This document shows positions 51,709 through 60,727 of a stretch of 64,000 nt of DNA, one piece after another; position 1 is the stretch's first letter, and each line of letters opens with the position of its first letter. The stretch spans positions 1,892,985-1,956,984 of the forward strand of contig NZ_LR732817.1 of NCBI RefSeq assembly GCF_902506195.1, written 5' to 3'. The DNA comes from Citricoccus sp. K5 (lineage in GTDB: Bacteria; Actinomycetota; Actinomycetes; Actinomycetales; Micrococcaceae). The notes under the pieces are model-generated. The model saw only the letters and a program-made list of their open reading frames with translations, was not told where the DNA came from and did not search any database. The position numbers and the translations under genes are program-made.

Positions 51709-51908
51709 AACAGAACGTTGCCTTCCGTACCAGGGGGTCGAGGAGGTCTGCCTGAATCGTCACGGAACACCCGATGTCACCGGTAGGGGATCCCCAGCGG
51801 GTCAATGGAACAGTTGAGGCCCGGCCGGATGTGGTCGGGCCCCAACTGCGGTGCGCCTTCGGTGGCGATTCAGCGCCGGTTGATCAGCGAACTGGTCAGC
51901 TCAGGCGA

Positions 51909-53750
51909 TCATTCGACGCGGACCCACTGCTCCGCGTTCCACACGGCGCCGGTCTGAGTGGCGGTGTTGCGGACGTTGGCGATGTCGGCCGAGTGGGCCA
52001 CGATCCCCGGGTGGGCGTACAGCGGGACGCCGAACAGGTCATCCCACAACAGCTTCTCGATGACCTTCACCTGCTCGGCATGGACCGCCGGGTCCACCGA
52101 GCCGGCCAGCGTGCTCCAGGCCTCATCCACTTCAGGGTTGGAGTACTGGCCGTAGTTCTGCGGAGCGCCGGTCGAGTAGATGTTCTGGCCGGACGCGATC
52201 TGACCGGAACCGGACCAGGCGAACAGGGCCACTTCGTAGTCGCCCTGCGGCTGGACCACACCGAAGAAGTCGGCGTGGCCGGCGTCGATGATATTGAAGC
52301 CGGCCTCATCGCACGAGGACTTGATCATGGCCACGGTCTCGGAACGACGAGGGTTCGGCGAGCTGTAACCGATTCGGACGTCCAGATTGGTCTCACCGGA
52401 TTCCTCGACCAGCTGGGTCGCGCGTTCCATGTCGACCTCGTCGTACTGGCCCTCATATGAGGCGTCCACGACCTCCTGGTAGCTCTCCTGGAACGGGAAC
52501 ACCTCGCGGGCGTTCATGACGATCGTCTCCGGATCCAGCGGCTTGATCAGGTTGTCCACGATCTGCTGACGCGGCAGGCACAGGGCGAAGGCCTCACGCA
52601 ACTCCCGGTTGTCCGCGAAGAGCGAGCCCTCCATGAAGTTGAAGTCCGCGTGCTCCCAGGTCAGGGAGGCGTCCTGCTGGATGACGATCTGGTCGCCCAG
52701 GCCCTCCAACTGCTCGAGCGTGTCCACGGTGGCCTGCGGCTCGATGACGTTCAGGTCGCCGTTCTGCAGGGCCTGCACGTGCGTGTCGGCGGCGGCGAAG
52801 CGGATGACCAACTCTTCGGTGGCCGGCGGGGTGCCCCAGTACTCCTCGTTGGCCACCAGGGTGATGGACTGGCCCGGCTCCCAGCTGCTGAACTTGTAGG
52901 GACCCATGGACGGGGCGATCTCTTCGGCAGGCAAGGTGCCCGGGGAGGTGTTCCAGCCGGTGTTGAAGAACTCGGCGGCTGGGGCCAACGCCTCGGCGTC
53001 CTCGTTCTGAATGGCCTCAAGCATGGCGTCCATGCCCATACCGGACTGCTCAGCAACCACATGGGCCGGCAACGCCGTATCCATGATGATCTCCCAGTCG
53101 GCGTACGGCTCCGCGTAGGTCAAGGTGAATTCCTTGCCCGCAGGGTCACCCTCCGGCGCCTCGGGGACGTACTCGCCGAGGGTGTGGGAGATGGCATTGA
53201 ACAGCGGCGCGGCCTCGTCACCCTCGCCGGTGGCGATGCGCGGGTTCTGCCAACCCCACTTGAAGATGTAGTCGGCGGCGGTCACCGGGGTGCCGTCAGA
53301 CCAGACGGCATCCTCGTGGATCGTGTACTTCACCTGGAGCGGATCGTCCGAAATCTTCTCGTACGTGCCGAGCTCTTCGTTGGGATAGATCGTCCCGTCG
53401 GTGCCGTAGTAGTAGAAGCTCTGGGTCATTCGCTCGGTGATGGCGGAGTTATACGTGGAGTACGTCTCCGGCGTCATACCGTTGTAGGAGATGAACTCGT
53501 CCTCACCCACGGAGTAGGAGATGGAGCCGTCCTCGGTCTGGACCTCCCCCAGGTCGGCCAGGCCGGAGCCTTCGGGTTCGGCGGTGAGCTTGTTGCCGGC
53601 CTCGCCGGTCATCACCTCACCATTGCCGCCCTCAGGTGCGGCGGTGCCGGATTCTTCGTTCTCGGCCGGGCCACCCGGCGCGCAGGCGGACAGGACGAGC
53701 GCCGAGCTGGCCAGAAGAGCAGCAGCGGCAGAAAGCTTTGTGTATTTCAT
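51909..53750 (-). CDS. Peptide-binding lipoprotein (family 5 solute-binding protein)
   Basis: 613 residues from ATG 53750, with GGAG 8 nt upstream. The lipoprotein signal ends LVLSAC with Cys23 lipidated. An acidic Gly/Glu/Asn tether (about 25-65) follows. The SBP_bac_5 fold includes TYEKISDDPLQVKYTIHEDA, then AVWSDGTPVTAADYIFKWGW and TQLVEESGETNLDVRIGYSS. Binds oligo- or dipeptides outside the membrane and delivers them to the DppB/C channel. Its gene leads the operon but is 200 bp from dppB, so partial termination may favour the binding protein. Confidence 0.93.
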   Translation of the reverse strand: MKYTKLSAAAALLASSALVLSACAPGGPAENEESGTAAPEGGNGEVMTGEAGNKLTAEPEGSGLADLGEVQTEDGSISYSVGEDEFISYNGMTPETYSTYNSAITERMTQSFYYYGTDGTIYPNEELGTYEKISDDPLQVKYTIHEDAVWSDGTPVTAADYIFKWGWQNPRIATGEGDEAAPLFNAISHTLGEYVPEAPEGDPAGKEFTLTYAEPYADWEIIMDTALPAHVVAEQSGMGMDAMLEAIQNEDAEALAPAAEFFNTGWNTSPGTLPAEEIAPSMGPYKFSSWEPGQSITLVANEEYWGTPPATEELVIRFAAADTHVQALQNGDLNVIEPQATVDTLEQLEGLGDQIVIQQDASLTWEHADFNFMEGSLFADNRELREAFALCLPRQQIVDNLIKPLDPETIVMNAREVFPFQESYQEVVDASYEGQYDEVDMERATQLVEESGETNLDVRIGYSSPNPRRSETVAMIKSSCDEAGFNIIDAGHADFFGVVQPQGDYEVALFAWSGSGQIASGQNIYSTGAPQNYGQYSNPEVDEAWSTLAGSVDPAVHAEQVKVIEKLLWDDLFGVPLYAHPGIVAHSADIANVRNTATQTGAVWNAEQWVRVE

Positions 53751-54090
53751 CAAAGCGTCTCCATTCGAACAGGTGCGAGACGTGGTGTGCTCCCGATCCG
53801 ACCCGGATGGGGTGGGAGGGCCGGTCCGATTCCGGCACTGAAACCAGGTTTCCGTTTCAGCACTGGAGGGTGAGCAACACCACAAGGTGTGCACGAGAAT
53901 AGCCCCGCAACATGCGAAAGCAACATTGAATAGTCCGCTGAAGAGCCAATCGTTACCATCCCGTAACTTAGCCGGGGGTCCCGTAATCCCGCGTGTTTCC
54001 GGGGCGTTACAGCATGTGACTATCTATGTAGACAATGTCCCCGAAACGGGTGTTTCATATCACTCCGGGCATTTTCAGTGCGTCCGGCCC
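53751..54090. promoter_or_regulatory. 340-bp gap: dppA promoter and leader, HTTM operon 3' end
   Basis: No gene is visible. On the minus strand TTGCTT (53923-53918), a 16-nt spacer and TATTCT (53901-53896) make a dppA promoter with a leader of about 140 nt. The stretch 53925-54070 is clearly AT-richer than its surroundings. It contains GTTTCCGGGG near 53994 and CCCCGAAAC near 54041, which could pair imperfectly over a long loop and may end the HTTM transcript. I see no tRNA or small RNA signature. Confidence 0.5.
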
Positions 54091-55011
54091 TCAGCGAGGA
54101 AGTTGCGGTCCCATCGGGAAGTAGGGCAGGTAGGACACTCCGGAGATGTTGTATTTGAACTTGATCCCCATGATGATGCGGATGCCCACGTGCATCCCCC
54201 ACGCCCCGGCCGCGAACAGCTGACCCAGCCGGCGGTTGATCAGGGACAGGGGCGCCCCGAGCTCCACGGCCAGAGACACGACCGCCATCACGGTGAACAG
54301 CTCCTTCTGCCGGTACAGCGCGGCCCCGGCCTCCGGCTTGGTCGAGCCGAAGAGGTCCTTGCGCATCCCGTCGACGGCGATCTGGCCGCGCAAGACATCT
54401 CCCCCGGCCCACTTCAGACCGAGCGGGCCGCGGACCTTCGCCATACCGGAGATGAAGTACACGGCCACGGTGGCCACGTTCATGGCGGTCGGCACAGCCC
54501 CATAGGCACGGTCGTGGCGTTGCGGGAAGAGCGTGCCGTCCCGCAGCAGTGAGTCGATGCTGAGGGCGTCTGCGGACCGCGTGGTACCCAGGACCATCTG
54601 GTGCATCGTGAGCATGTTGTCACTGTGCAGCAGCATGGTCCAGGAGTTGCGATAGCTGATGGTCCACAGCTGCAGGGCCGCATTGAGCGGTCCAGTGACC
54701 CGGTGGCCCACGCCGAGGGTGGCGGCGATGTTCACCACCTGCGCCGCATCGAAGATCCCGTCGGCCACTCGCGGTGGCAGGGGTTTCCTGAGGATCTTGA
54801 CCACTCCCACCGGGGTGAACTGGGAGGCGTCCTGGGCGTGGAGTCTGCGGAACATGGCCCGCCGCCTGATGTTGTGAGCCGCCGAGAAGATTCCGGTGGC
54901 GACCCTCAGCACCGCGGGGCGGATCGGCTGGGCCGCAGGCCGCAACAGGTCGACAGCCTTCTGGAACGCCGGGGATTCAAAGGACGGGAAGGTGTTGCCG
55001 GCGCCGTTCAC
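54091..55011 (-). CDS. HTTM-domain membrane protein (vitamin-K-carboxylase-like fold)
   Basis: 306 residues from GTG 55011, which overlaps the stop of the upstream gene as GTGA. Several hydrophobic segments (about 95-120, 124-142, 185-205, 240-262, 268-290). The run YRNSWTMLLHSDNMLTMHQM (119-138) and FISGMAKVRGPLGLKWAGGD are characteristic of HTTM proteins, which share a fold with vitamin-K-dependent gamma-carboxylase. Most bacterial members have no known activity. It is made with the single-pass protein encoded just upstream and possibly with an FAD oxidoreductase. Confidence 0.8.
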   Translation of the reverse strand: MNGAGNTFPSFESPAFQKAVDLLRPAAQPIRPAVLRVATGIFSAAHNIRRRAMFRRLHAQDASQFTPVGVVKILRKPLPPRVADGIFDAAQVVNIAATLGVGHRVTGPLNAALQLWTISYRNSWTMLLHSDNMLTMHQMVLGTTRSADALSIDSLLRDGTLFPQRHDRAYGAVPTAMNVATVAVYFISGMAKVRGPLGLKWAGGDVLRGQIAVDGMRKDLFGSTKPEAGAALYRQKELFTVMAVVSLAVELGAPLSLINRRLGQLFAAGAWGMHVGIRIIMGIKFKYNISGVSYLPYFPMGPQLPR

Positions 55012-55796
55012 GGTGTGGCCTCCTGCTCGGTTGCGGTCTCGGTTGCGGTCTCGGTTGCGGTCGTAGATGTGTTCCGGGGTGCGGTCTGGACAGTGTTCTC
55101 GGTGACATAGTCGCCCGCGGTGTTGCCGGTGCCGATCGGCCGTGGCGGGACGTTGCCCAACTCGGAGCGGGCCATGGGTCCGGTGGGCGGCCCCTGCGCA
55201 TCCTGCGTGTCGTCATGCCGGGTCTCGGACACGGCCGTCGCGGTCCCGCCGACGTCGGCCCGAGCGTGGACGGTCTCCATCTGCGGTGTGGTGTTGCCGG
55301 CAAAGTACGTGTCGAAGAAATACCGCGACCGCACGATCTCCACGCGGACGATGCCGGCTTCCCTGCGCCGCCTCTGGGCTGCGGGGCTCGCACCCTGACC
55401 TGCGGCTCGGCGTTGCTGTTGAGCCAGTGCATCGGCGTAGCGCTGGGCGACCTCCACCGCGCGGCCCTGGCGGACCATGCGGGTGATCTGCTTGCGGACC
55501 TGGTTCAGCCCACCGGCACCGAAGTGACTGTAGTGCGGGACGATCCGTTCGCCGTCGGCGGTGAATCCGGCCACGTGCGGGATCCGGGTCCGGTCCTTGC
55601 GGTCATCGGAGAACATCGGATAGGTGGACAGCGGGAAGGAGTCCTCCTCGTTCTTGTCCTTGCCGTTGAAGTAGTGGCGTACGGGAGAGAGCAACACGGC
55701 CGCGAAGGCGACGCCGGCGGCCAGCGCCCAGAGGTCGCGCTCCGCCGCGCGCGGTGCCGGAACGATGGCCAGGTGGTGCGAGAGGTCGATGGTCAC
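55008..55796 (-). CDS. Single-pass membrane protein paired with the HTTM protein
   Basis: 262 residues from GTG 55796, with AAAGGA about 6 nt upstream. One membrane helix (about 22-38, LWALAAGVAFAAVLLSPV), then FPLSTYPMFSDDR (54-66), a motif I associate with partners of HTTM proteins. About 70-185 is a charged, probably extracytoplasmic domain (HVAGFTADGERIVPHYSHFG; IVRVEIVRSRYFFDTYF). The C-terminus is Thr/Glu-rich with three TATE repeats. No enzyme motif is seen. Coupled by GTGA to the HTTM gene, so the two likely form a complex. Confidence 0.7.
   Translation of the reverse strand: MTIDLSHHLAIVPAPRAAERDLWALAAGVAFAAVLLSPVRHYFNGKDKNEEDSFPLSTYPMFSDDRKDRTRIPHVAGFTADGERIVPHYSHFGAGGLNQVRKQITRMVRQGRAVEVAQRYADALAQQQRRAAGQGASPAAQRRRREAGIVRVEIVRSRYFFDTYFAGNTTPQMETVHARADVGGTATAVSETRHDDTQDAQGPPTGPMARSELGNVPPRPIGTGNTAGDYVTENTVQTAPRNTSTTATETATETATEQEATP
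55027..55062. repeat. Three 12-bp tandem repeats in the HTTM-partner gene
   Basis: TCGGTTGCGGTC occurs three times in a row and encodes the (TATE)n C-terminal repeat on the minus strand. Confidence 0.8.
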
Positions 55797-55830
55797 GATC
55801 GATCCTTTCGGTGTGGGTGCGAGTGGAAAC

Positions 55831-55880
55831 GGATACGGGTGAGTGCGGATAGGGGCGGATGCGGATACGGGTGGGTGCGG
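55831..55880. repeat. Two 18-bp direct repeats (32-bp period) in the leader of the HTTM-partner gene
   Basis: 55831-55848 and 55863-55880 match at 17 of 18 positions (GGATACGGGTGRGTGCGG). They lie in the 146-bp gap between the oxidoreductase stop and the partner gene start and could be regulatory. Confidence 0.6.
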
Positions 55881-55942
55881 CTGAGACGGCGTGGGTATGG
55901 CGAGCAACGGGTCCCGGGCAGCACGGCGCGGCCCGGACCGCG

Positions 55943-57436
55943 TCAGCGGTGTGCGGCGGCGTCGGCCATGGCGGCCCTGGCAGCGTGGAGGCCGGCCATG
56001 CCGTGGACTCCTCCGCCGGGTGGCGTGGAGGAGGAGGCCAGGTACAGGCCGGGCGTGGAGGTGCGGTGCGGGCTGAGGACCGGGGCGGGGCGCAGGATCT
56101 GCTGCAGCCCGCCCATGGACCCGCCGGCCACGTCCCCACCGATGAGGTTGGGGTTCCAGGACTCGAGGGCCGACGGCGGGGTGGCCACCTGGTGGACGAT
56201 GCGATCCCGGAAACCGGGGGCGAACCGCTCGATCTGCGATTCGATCAGGTCGCCGACCGGGGCGTCGTAGCCGCCGGGCACGTGGGCATAGGTCCACAGC
56301 ACGGTCTTGCCGGCGGCCTCACCGGTGGCACGGGACGGATCCGCCCCCTGCTGCTGGCAGACCATGACGAAAGGCCTCTCCGGGATGCGTCCGGCCTTGG
56401 CCTCGCGCTCGGCGTGCTCCATCTCGGCGAGCGACCCGCCCACGTGGACGGTGCCGGCGCCACCGACCCGCGGGTCCGTCCACGGGACCGGTCCATCGAG
56501 CAGGTAGTCGATCTTGGACACCCCGGTGCCGTATCTCCACCGCTTGAGATGGCCGGCGTACCGATCGGTGAGGTCGGCGCCCTTGAGCTGCAGCAACTGC
56601 CGAGGTGTGAGGTCGAGCAGGATCGCATCGGCACCAGCGAACTCACCGAGGTCGGTGACCTCGTGGTTCAGGTGGATGCGGCCTCCGTGGGCGTGCAGGA
56701 CGGAGGCCAGCGCGTCCGCGATCCCCTGGGAGCCGCCCCGGGCCACGGGCCAGCCGCGGGTCATGCCGAGGGCCCCGAAGATCAGGCCGAAGGCCGAGGT
56801 CAACAGGTGTGAGGGCGGCAGGATGGCGTGGATGGAGGATCCCGCGAACAGGGCCCGGGCCGGCTCGTCCCGGAAGATCGTGCGGCCGAGGGCTCCGGAC
56901 GGCCAGAGAGCACGCACCCCGAACCGGGCCATGCTGACCAGGTGTGGAGGCAGGCGGACCAGGGACGGCCCGAGGATGTTCTCCAGGTGGGCGTCGATGT
57001 TCCCGACCAGTGGTGCGTGCAGTCGCTGCCAGGCCGCTCCATCACGGCCCAGTCCACTGACCGTGGCCTCCATCGAGTCCTGCAGGAGGGCCGCGGGCCG
57101 CCCGTCGAGCGGGTGCGCCATCGGGTATTCGGGGTGGAGCCATTCCAGACCGTGAGCGGTCAGGCCCAAGTCGCGGAAAACGGGACTGGCCACGCCGAAG
57201 GAGTGCCCGGCGGCGCCCAGGTCCACGATCGTTCCCGGCCCCAGGAGGTCCGTCGACGCGGAGGCACCGCCGAAGGCTGAGTGGCGCTCATAGACGTCCA
57301 CCACCCAGCCGGCCCGGGCCAGCACGGCGGCAGCGGTGAGCCCGTTCGGCCCGGAGCCGACGACGACGGCCCGCCGGCCGCCGCTGGTACGCGCCGCCCG
57401 CGCACCTGCACTGTTCTGCGGTGTGTGCTGAGCCAT
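55943..57436 (-). CDS. FAD-dependent oxidoreductase (phytoene-desaturase/PYROXD2-like)
   Basis: 497 residues from ATG 57436, with AAAGGACGGAAG upstream. FAD-binding VVVGSGPNGLTAAAVLARAG (24-43) and VDVYERHSAFGGASAS lead. The C-terminal GLYLASSSTPPGGGVHGMAG is typical of this COG1233 group, which includes carotenoid desaturases and human PYROXD2. No phytoene synthase or other carotenoid gene is nearby. It is upstream of the HTTM pair in the same direction, 146 bp away, so a shared pathway is possible but not shown. Substrate unknown. Confidence 0.85.
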   Translation of the reverse strand: MAQHTPQNSAGARAARTSGGRRAVVVGSGPNGLTAAAVLARAGWVVDVYERHSAFGGASASTDLLGPGTIVDLGAAGHSFGVASPVFRDLGLTAHGLEWLHPEYPMAHPLDGRPAALLQDSMEATVSGLGRDGAAWQRLHAPLVGNIDAHLENILGPSLVRLPPHLVSMARFGVRALWPSGALGRTIFRDEPARALFAGSSIHAILPPSHLLTSAFGLIFGALGMTRGWPVARGGSQGIADALASVLHAHGGRIHLNHEVTDLGEFAGADAILLDLTPRQLLQLKGADLTDRYAGHLKRWRYGTGVSKIDYLLDGPVPWTDPRVGGAGTVHVGGSLAEMEHAEREAKAGRIPERPFVMVCQQQGADPSRATGEAAGKTVLWTYAHVPGGYDAPVGDLIESQIERFAPGFRDRIVHQVATPPSALESWNPNLIGGDVAGGSMGGLQQILRPAPVLSPHRTSTPGLYLASSSTPPGGGVHGMAGLHAARAAMADAAAHR

Positions 57437-57533
57437 GGAGTCTGCTTCCGTCCTTTGAAGATCCTGTGAATATCCTGCAGGGCCGGAATGAGACGTGGAT
57501 GAGGCATGGATGAGATATCGATGAATGCCGCGC

Positions 57534-57965
57534 TCACTCGTCGGATGCCGCCCGGCCTGTCCTCTCTGCTGGCTCTCCTGGCTCCCCTGACTCTGCTGAC
57601 TCTTGCCCACCCGAGTCGGCGTCGGCCAGGTCCTGCGGATGGGTGGCCGGGTCCAGGGGCGCACCGGACTGGTAGACGGCACGCGCCAGGGTGTTCGAGG
57701 CCAGGGAGGACACGATCACCAGGGCACAGATCGTCACAGCTGCCATCATCAATGTCCACCACTCGAAACCGTCCCGGCTGGTCAGGTGGACGAAGATCCC
57801 GATGACCACCAGGGGCAGCCCCATCCCGGTGGCCGGGGAGAAGACGTTCATCATCTGCAGCGCGTCCTTCGCCCGGAGCATGGACACGGCGGAGAGCAGC
57901 ACCAACAGGGCCCCGCCGAGGATGAGCACGGCGGCTGCCAACTCATAGACCTCGAATCCAGCCAT
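57534..57965 (-). CDS. mrpG: Na+/H+ antiporter subunit MrpG
   Basis: 143 residues from ATG 57965, overlapping the mrpF stop by one base (TGATG). Three helices (about 8-28, 42-62, 69-90) with SAVSMLRAKDALQMMNVFSP, the MnhG/PhaG signature. An acidic Gly/Glu-rich tail of about 40 residues ends it. Structural subunit of the multisubunit Mrp antiporter; last gene of mrpACDEFG. Confidence 0.9.
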   Translation of the reverse strand: MAGFEVYELAAAVLILGGALLVLLSAVSMLRAKDALQMMNVFSPATGMGLPLVVIGIFVHLTSRDGFEWWTLMMAAVTICALVIVSSLASNTLARAVYQSGAPLDPATHPQDLADADSGGQESAESGEPGEPAERTGRAASDE

Positions 57966-58243
57966 CAGCGTTCCCCCCTCGTCAGGATGCGGGCCAGCGC
58001 CACGGTCGCCACGATGCCCAGGAAGGCCGCCAGCATGGCGGCGTCCTGGATGATGGCCGAGCCGGTCTGGATGCCGATGATCATCAGGATGCCGATGGCC
58101 GCGAAGTAGACGAGGTCACCGACCACCGCCCGTTCGGCGGCCGAGGTGGCGGAGTAGATCCGGAACAGTCCCAGCACCACCGCGCCGGCGAGGATGCCCA
58201 TGGCCAGGACCAGCAGGAGGTCAGGGACGGAGTCGATGCTCAT
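57965..58243 (-). CDS. mrpF: Na+/H+ antiporter subunit MrpF
   Basis: 92 residues from ATG 58243, inside the 3' end of mrpE (23-bp overlap). Three helices, with RIYSATSAAERAVVGDLVYF typical of MnhF/PhaF. Required for assembly of the Mrp complex in the cytoplasmic membrane. Confidence 0.9.
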   Translation of the reverse strand: MSIDSVPDLLLVLAMGILAGAVVLGLFRIYSATSAAERAVVGDLVYFAAIGILMIIGIQTGSAIIQDAAMLAAFLGIVATVALARILTRGER

Positions 58244-58685
58244 GGGTGCCGCTCCCTTCCTGCTCTGGCCCTACTCCGTGCCCTGCCCCCGGCCCTGATC
58301 CGGAAACCCCTCCGGATCGGCCTTCCCAGCCGCTGCCCCGCGTCATCCTCAGCAACCGGTCCTCCATCTCCCGCAGTCCATCACGCACGGAGTCCCGGTC
58401 CGAGTCGAACACGGAGTGCACGAAGACCGTGGCCGGCTCCGTGTCCGTGCCGTGCGCCGTGCCGACCACCAGGGTGCCCGGGGTGATGGTGATGGACGAG
58501 GCCATCCACGTCACCTCGAGGTCCGTGGCGCAGCGCAGGGGGAAGCCCACGATCGATGGTTCGGCGAACGTTCCGGGTGTGAGGGCCCGCCGGGCGACCT
58601 GGAGTGAACCTGAGATGACCTGGCCGATCAGCCAGACCAGATAGCGCACCATGTTCCAGATGCTGAAGCGCCAATGGTCAGTCAT
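58221..58685 (-). CDS. mrpE: Na+/H+ antiporter subunit MrpE
   Basis: 154 residues from ATG 58685, overlapping mrpD by 4 bp (ATGA). N-terminal helix region YLVWLIGQVISGSLQVA and ITITPGTLVVGTAHG followed by FVHSVFDSD match MnhE. The C-terminal 35 residues are Gly/Ser-rich (GSGWEGRSGGVSGSGPGAGH) and encoded in the stretch that overlaps and precedes mrpF. Confidence 0.9.
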   Translation of the reverse strand: MTDHWRFSIWNMVRYLVWLIGQVISGSLQVARRALTPGTFAEPSIVGFPLRCATDLEVTWMASSITITPGTLVVGTAHGTDTEPATVFVHSVFDSDRDSVRDGLREMEDRLLRMTRGSGWEGRSGGVSGSGPGAGHGVGPEQEGSGTHEHRLRP

Positions 58686-60301
58686 TCGATGTCACCTCCC
58701 AGCACAGCCTCCACATAGGGGGCGGTCTCGAACAGGCCGGCCGCGGCCGTCTCGATGAACGGCATCAGCGTACCGGCGAAGACGAAGAGCAGCACGGAGA
58801 CCCCGATCATCACGACGCCGGGAGCCAGCAGCCGGCCCGGGATCCGAACGGAGTCCGGAACCGCTTCCTCAGGGCCCCGATCCCTGCTGCCGTCGGCCAG
58901 GATCGGCCGATACGTCCGCAACGGCTCACCGGCGAAGGACTTGCCCCACAAACGCTGCAGGGCCACGAGGGTCGCCACGGAGGCCAGCACGATCGCGGTC
59001 AGGAACACCGGGGCGTACCACGCGGGATTGCCGCCACCACCCTCTGGCCCGACCACCGAGAGGGCCAGCCCCAGCTTGGCCCACAGGCCCGAGGTCGGCG
59101 GGAGACCGGCCAGGGACAGCAGGCCGAGGGCCACCACCACGGCCGCCAGCCGGTCCCGGTGCAGCAGTCCGGAGAGTTTGCCGAGGATTCCGGTGCCATA
59201 GGTCTGCTCGACGGCGCCGGCCGTGGTCAGCAGGGACGCCATGGTCACCACGTGGTGGATGAGGTAGAACAGGCCGGCGGCCACGGCAGCCGGTGAGGCG
59301 ATGGCCACGCCGATGAGGATGTGACCCACCCCGGCGATCATCTGGAAGGCCATGACCCCGCGGAAACGGCTCTCGCCGAGGGAACCGAGCGCCCCCAGCA
59401 CCATGGTGGCGAGCACGACGACGGCGATCACCACCGCGACCGTGGTCGCGGTGCCGTGGGGGGCCGGCGTCGTCACCGTGCTTCCGGCCGTGCCGGCCGA
59501 ACCTCCGGGAGCGAAGGCGGTGAAGTAGATCCGGAAGATCGCGTACAGGGCGACCTTGGTGTGGAGCGCGGAGAACAGCGCCATGATGCCGGCCGACGTG
59601 CCCGGGTAGGCGCGCGGCATCCAGCCGTGGACGGGGACCACGCCGGCCTTGATGGCCAGGGCCAGCAACACGACCGTGACGGCCAGCGCCACCTGTGGGT
59701 CCTCGCCGGCTCGTCCGGCCAGGGCGGCCAGGTTCACGGTACCGGCCGAGCCGTAGACGAGACCCACGCCCATCACCAGGATCGCGCTCGTGACGAGGTT
59801 GACGATCACGAACATGCGGCTGATCCCCAGCCGGCGCCACGTGCCGGTCACCGCGATGAGCGCATAGGAGGGCAGCAGCATGACCTCGACGAACACGAAG
59901 AGGTTGAACAGGTCCCCGGTCAGCAGGGCGCCGTTGACGCCGGACATCAGCATCAGGGCCAGGGCGGGGACGAACCGCAGGCGGTCCTCACCGGACGCGG
60001 TGAGGAACCAGCACGAGGCGGCGGTGGCCAGGCCGGTGGTCGCCAGCATCACCGCCGTCAGGGTGTCCGAGACGAACGGGATGGCGATGCCGCCCTCGTA
60101 GCTGCCGATCGCGCTCGCCAGGACGGGGACGTCCCGGTGGTGGATCATCAGCGCGACGGCGGCGGCCAGCACCAGCACCGGGACGGCGATGATGAGGATA
60201 CGGTCCAGCATCCGGCGCCGCAGGATCACCGAGACGCCGGCGAACAGCAGGGGGACGGCCACGAAGAGCGGCAGCAGGGAACCGATGAACTGCTCGGTCA
60301 T
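58682..60301 (-). CDS. mrpD: Na+/H+ antiporter subunit MrpD (NuoM/N-like)
   Basis: 539 residues with about 14 helices. The proton-translocating family core shows GVNGALLTGDLFNLFVFVEVMLLPSY with the helix-5-type Glu, then KAGVVPVHGWMPRAYPGTSA with the conserved Lys, and LIHHVVTMASLLTTAGAVEQ. It pairs with MrpA to drive cation/proton exchange. Starts by ATG 60301, overlapping mrpC (ATGA). Confidence 0.95.
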   Translation of the reverse strand: MTEQFIGSLLPLFVAVPLLFAGVSVILRRRMLDRILIIAVPVLVLAAAVALMIHHRDVPVLASAIGSYEGGIAIPFVSDTLTAVMLATTGLATAASCWFLTASGEDRLRFVPALALMLMSGVNGALLTGDLFNLFVFVEVMLLPSYALIAVTGTWRRLGISRMFVIVNLVTSAILVMGVGLVYGSAGTVNLAALAGRAGEDPQVALAVTVVLLALAIKAGVVPVHGWMPRAYPGTSAGIMALFSALHTKVALYAIFRIYFTAFAPGGSAGTAGSTVTTPAPHGTATTVAVVIAVVVLATMVLGALGSLGESRFRGVMAFQMIAGVGHILIGVAIASPAAVAAGLFYLIHHVVTMASLLTTAGAVEQTYGTGILGKLSGLLHRDRLAAVVVALGLLSLAGLPPTSGLWAKLGLALSVVGPEGGGGNPAWYAPVFLTAIVLASVATLVALQRLWGKSFAGEPLRTYRPILADGSRDRGPEEAVPDSVRIPGRLLAPGVVMIGVSVLLFVFAGTLMPFIETAAAGLFETAPYVEAVLGGDIE

Positions 60302-60726
60302 GCGTGGTCCACCCCCTGCTGGCTCTCTGGCTGTCCGTCGGACTGACCGGCTGGCTGGCTGGTCGGTCGGTCGTCTGGCTGGTCGTCGTCGTGGTCGCTG
60401 ACGGTGGGCGCCCTCTCCTGGTCGTCGTTCCGGCCGATGACCGCCAGAGCGAGCATGAGGATGGTGGTGGCCATGGCGATGACGATGGCCGTCAGGACGA
60501 AGGCCTGCGGCAGGGGGTCGGCGGCCTCGGCCACGGTGGTGCCGTCCATGAGCGGCTCGTGACGCCAGCCGGGCACCCCGGTGGCGAGCAGCAGCAGGTT
60601 CGCGGAGTGGGAGATCAGGGTGAGCCCGAAGATGGCGCGCACCATGTCCCGCTGCTGCAGCAGCCAGACCCCGGCGGTGGTCAGCACGCCCACGGTGATG
60701 GCGAGGACGAAGGTGGAGTCGAACAT
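60298..60726 (-). CDS. mrpC: Na+/H+ antiporter subunit MrpC (NuoK-like)
   Basis: 142 residues from ATG 60726, one base after the mrpA stop (TGACATG). Three helices: FVLAITVGVLTTAGVWLL, IFGLTLISHSANLLLLATG, LTAIVIAMATTILMLALAV, as in NuoK/MnhC. A 35-residue Asp/Gln/Pro tail is encoded by low-complexity repeats (60310-60400). Confidence 0.92.
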   Translation of the reverse strand: MFDSTFVLAITVGVLTTAGVWLLQQRDMVRAIFGLTLISHSANLLLLATGVPGWRHEPLMDGTTVAEAADPLPQAFVLTAIVIAMATTILMLALAVIGRNDDQERAPTVSDHDDDQPDDRPTSQPAGQSDGQPESQQGVDHA

Positions 60727-60727
60727 G

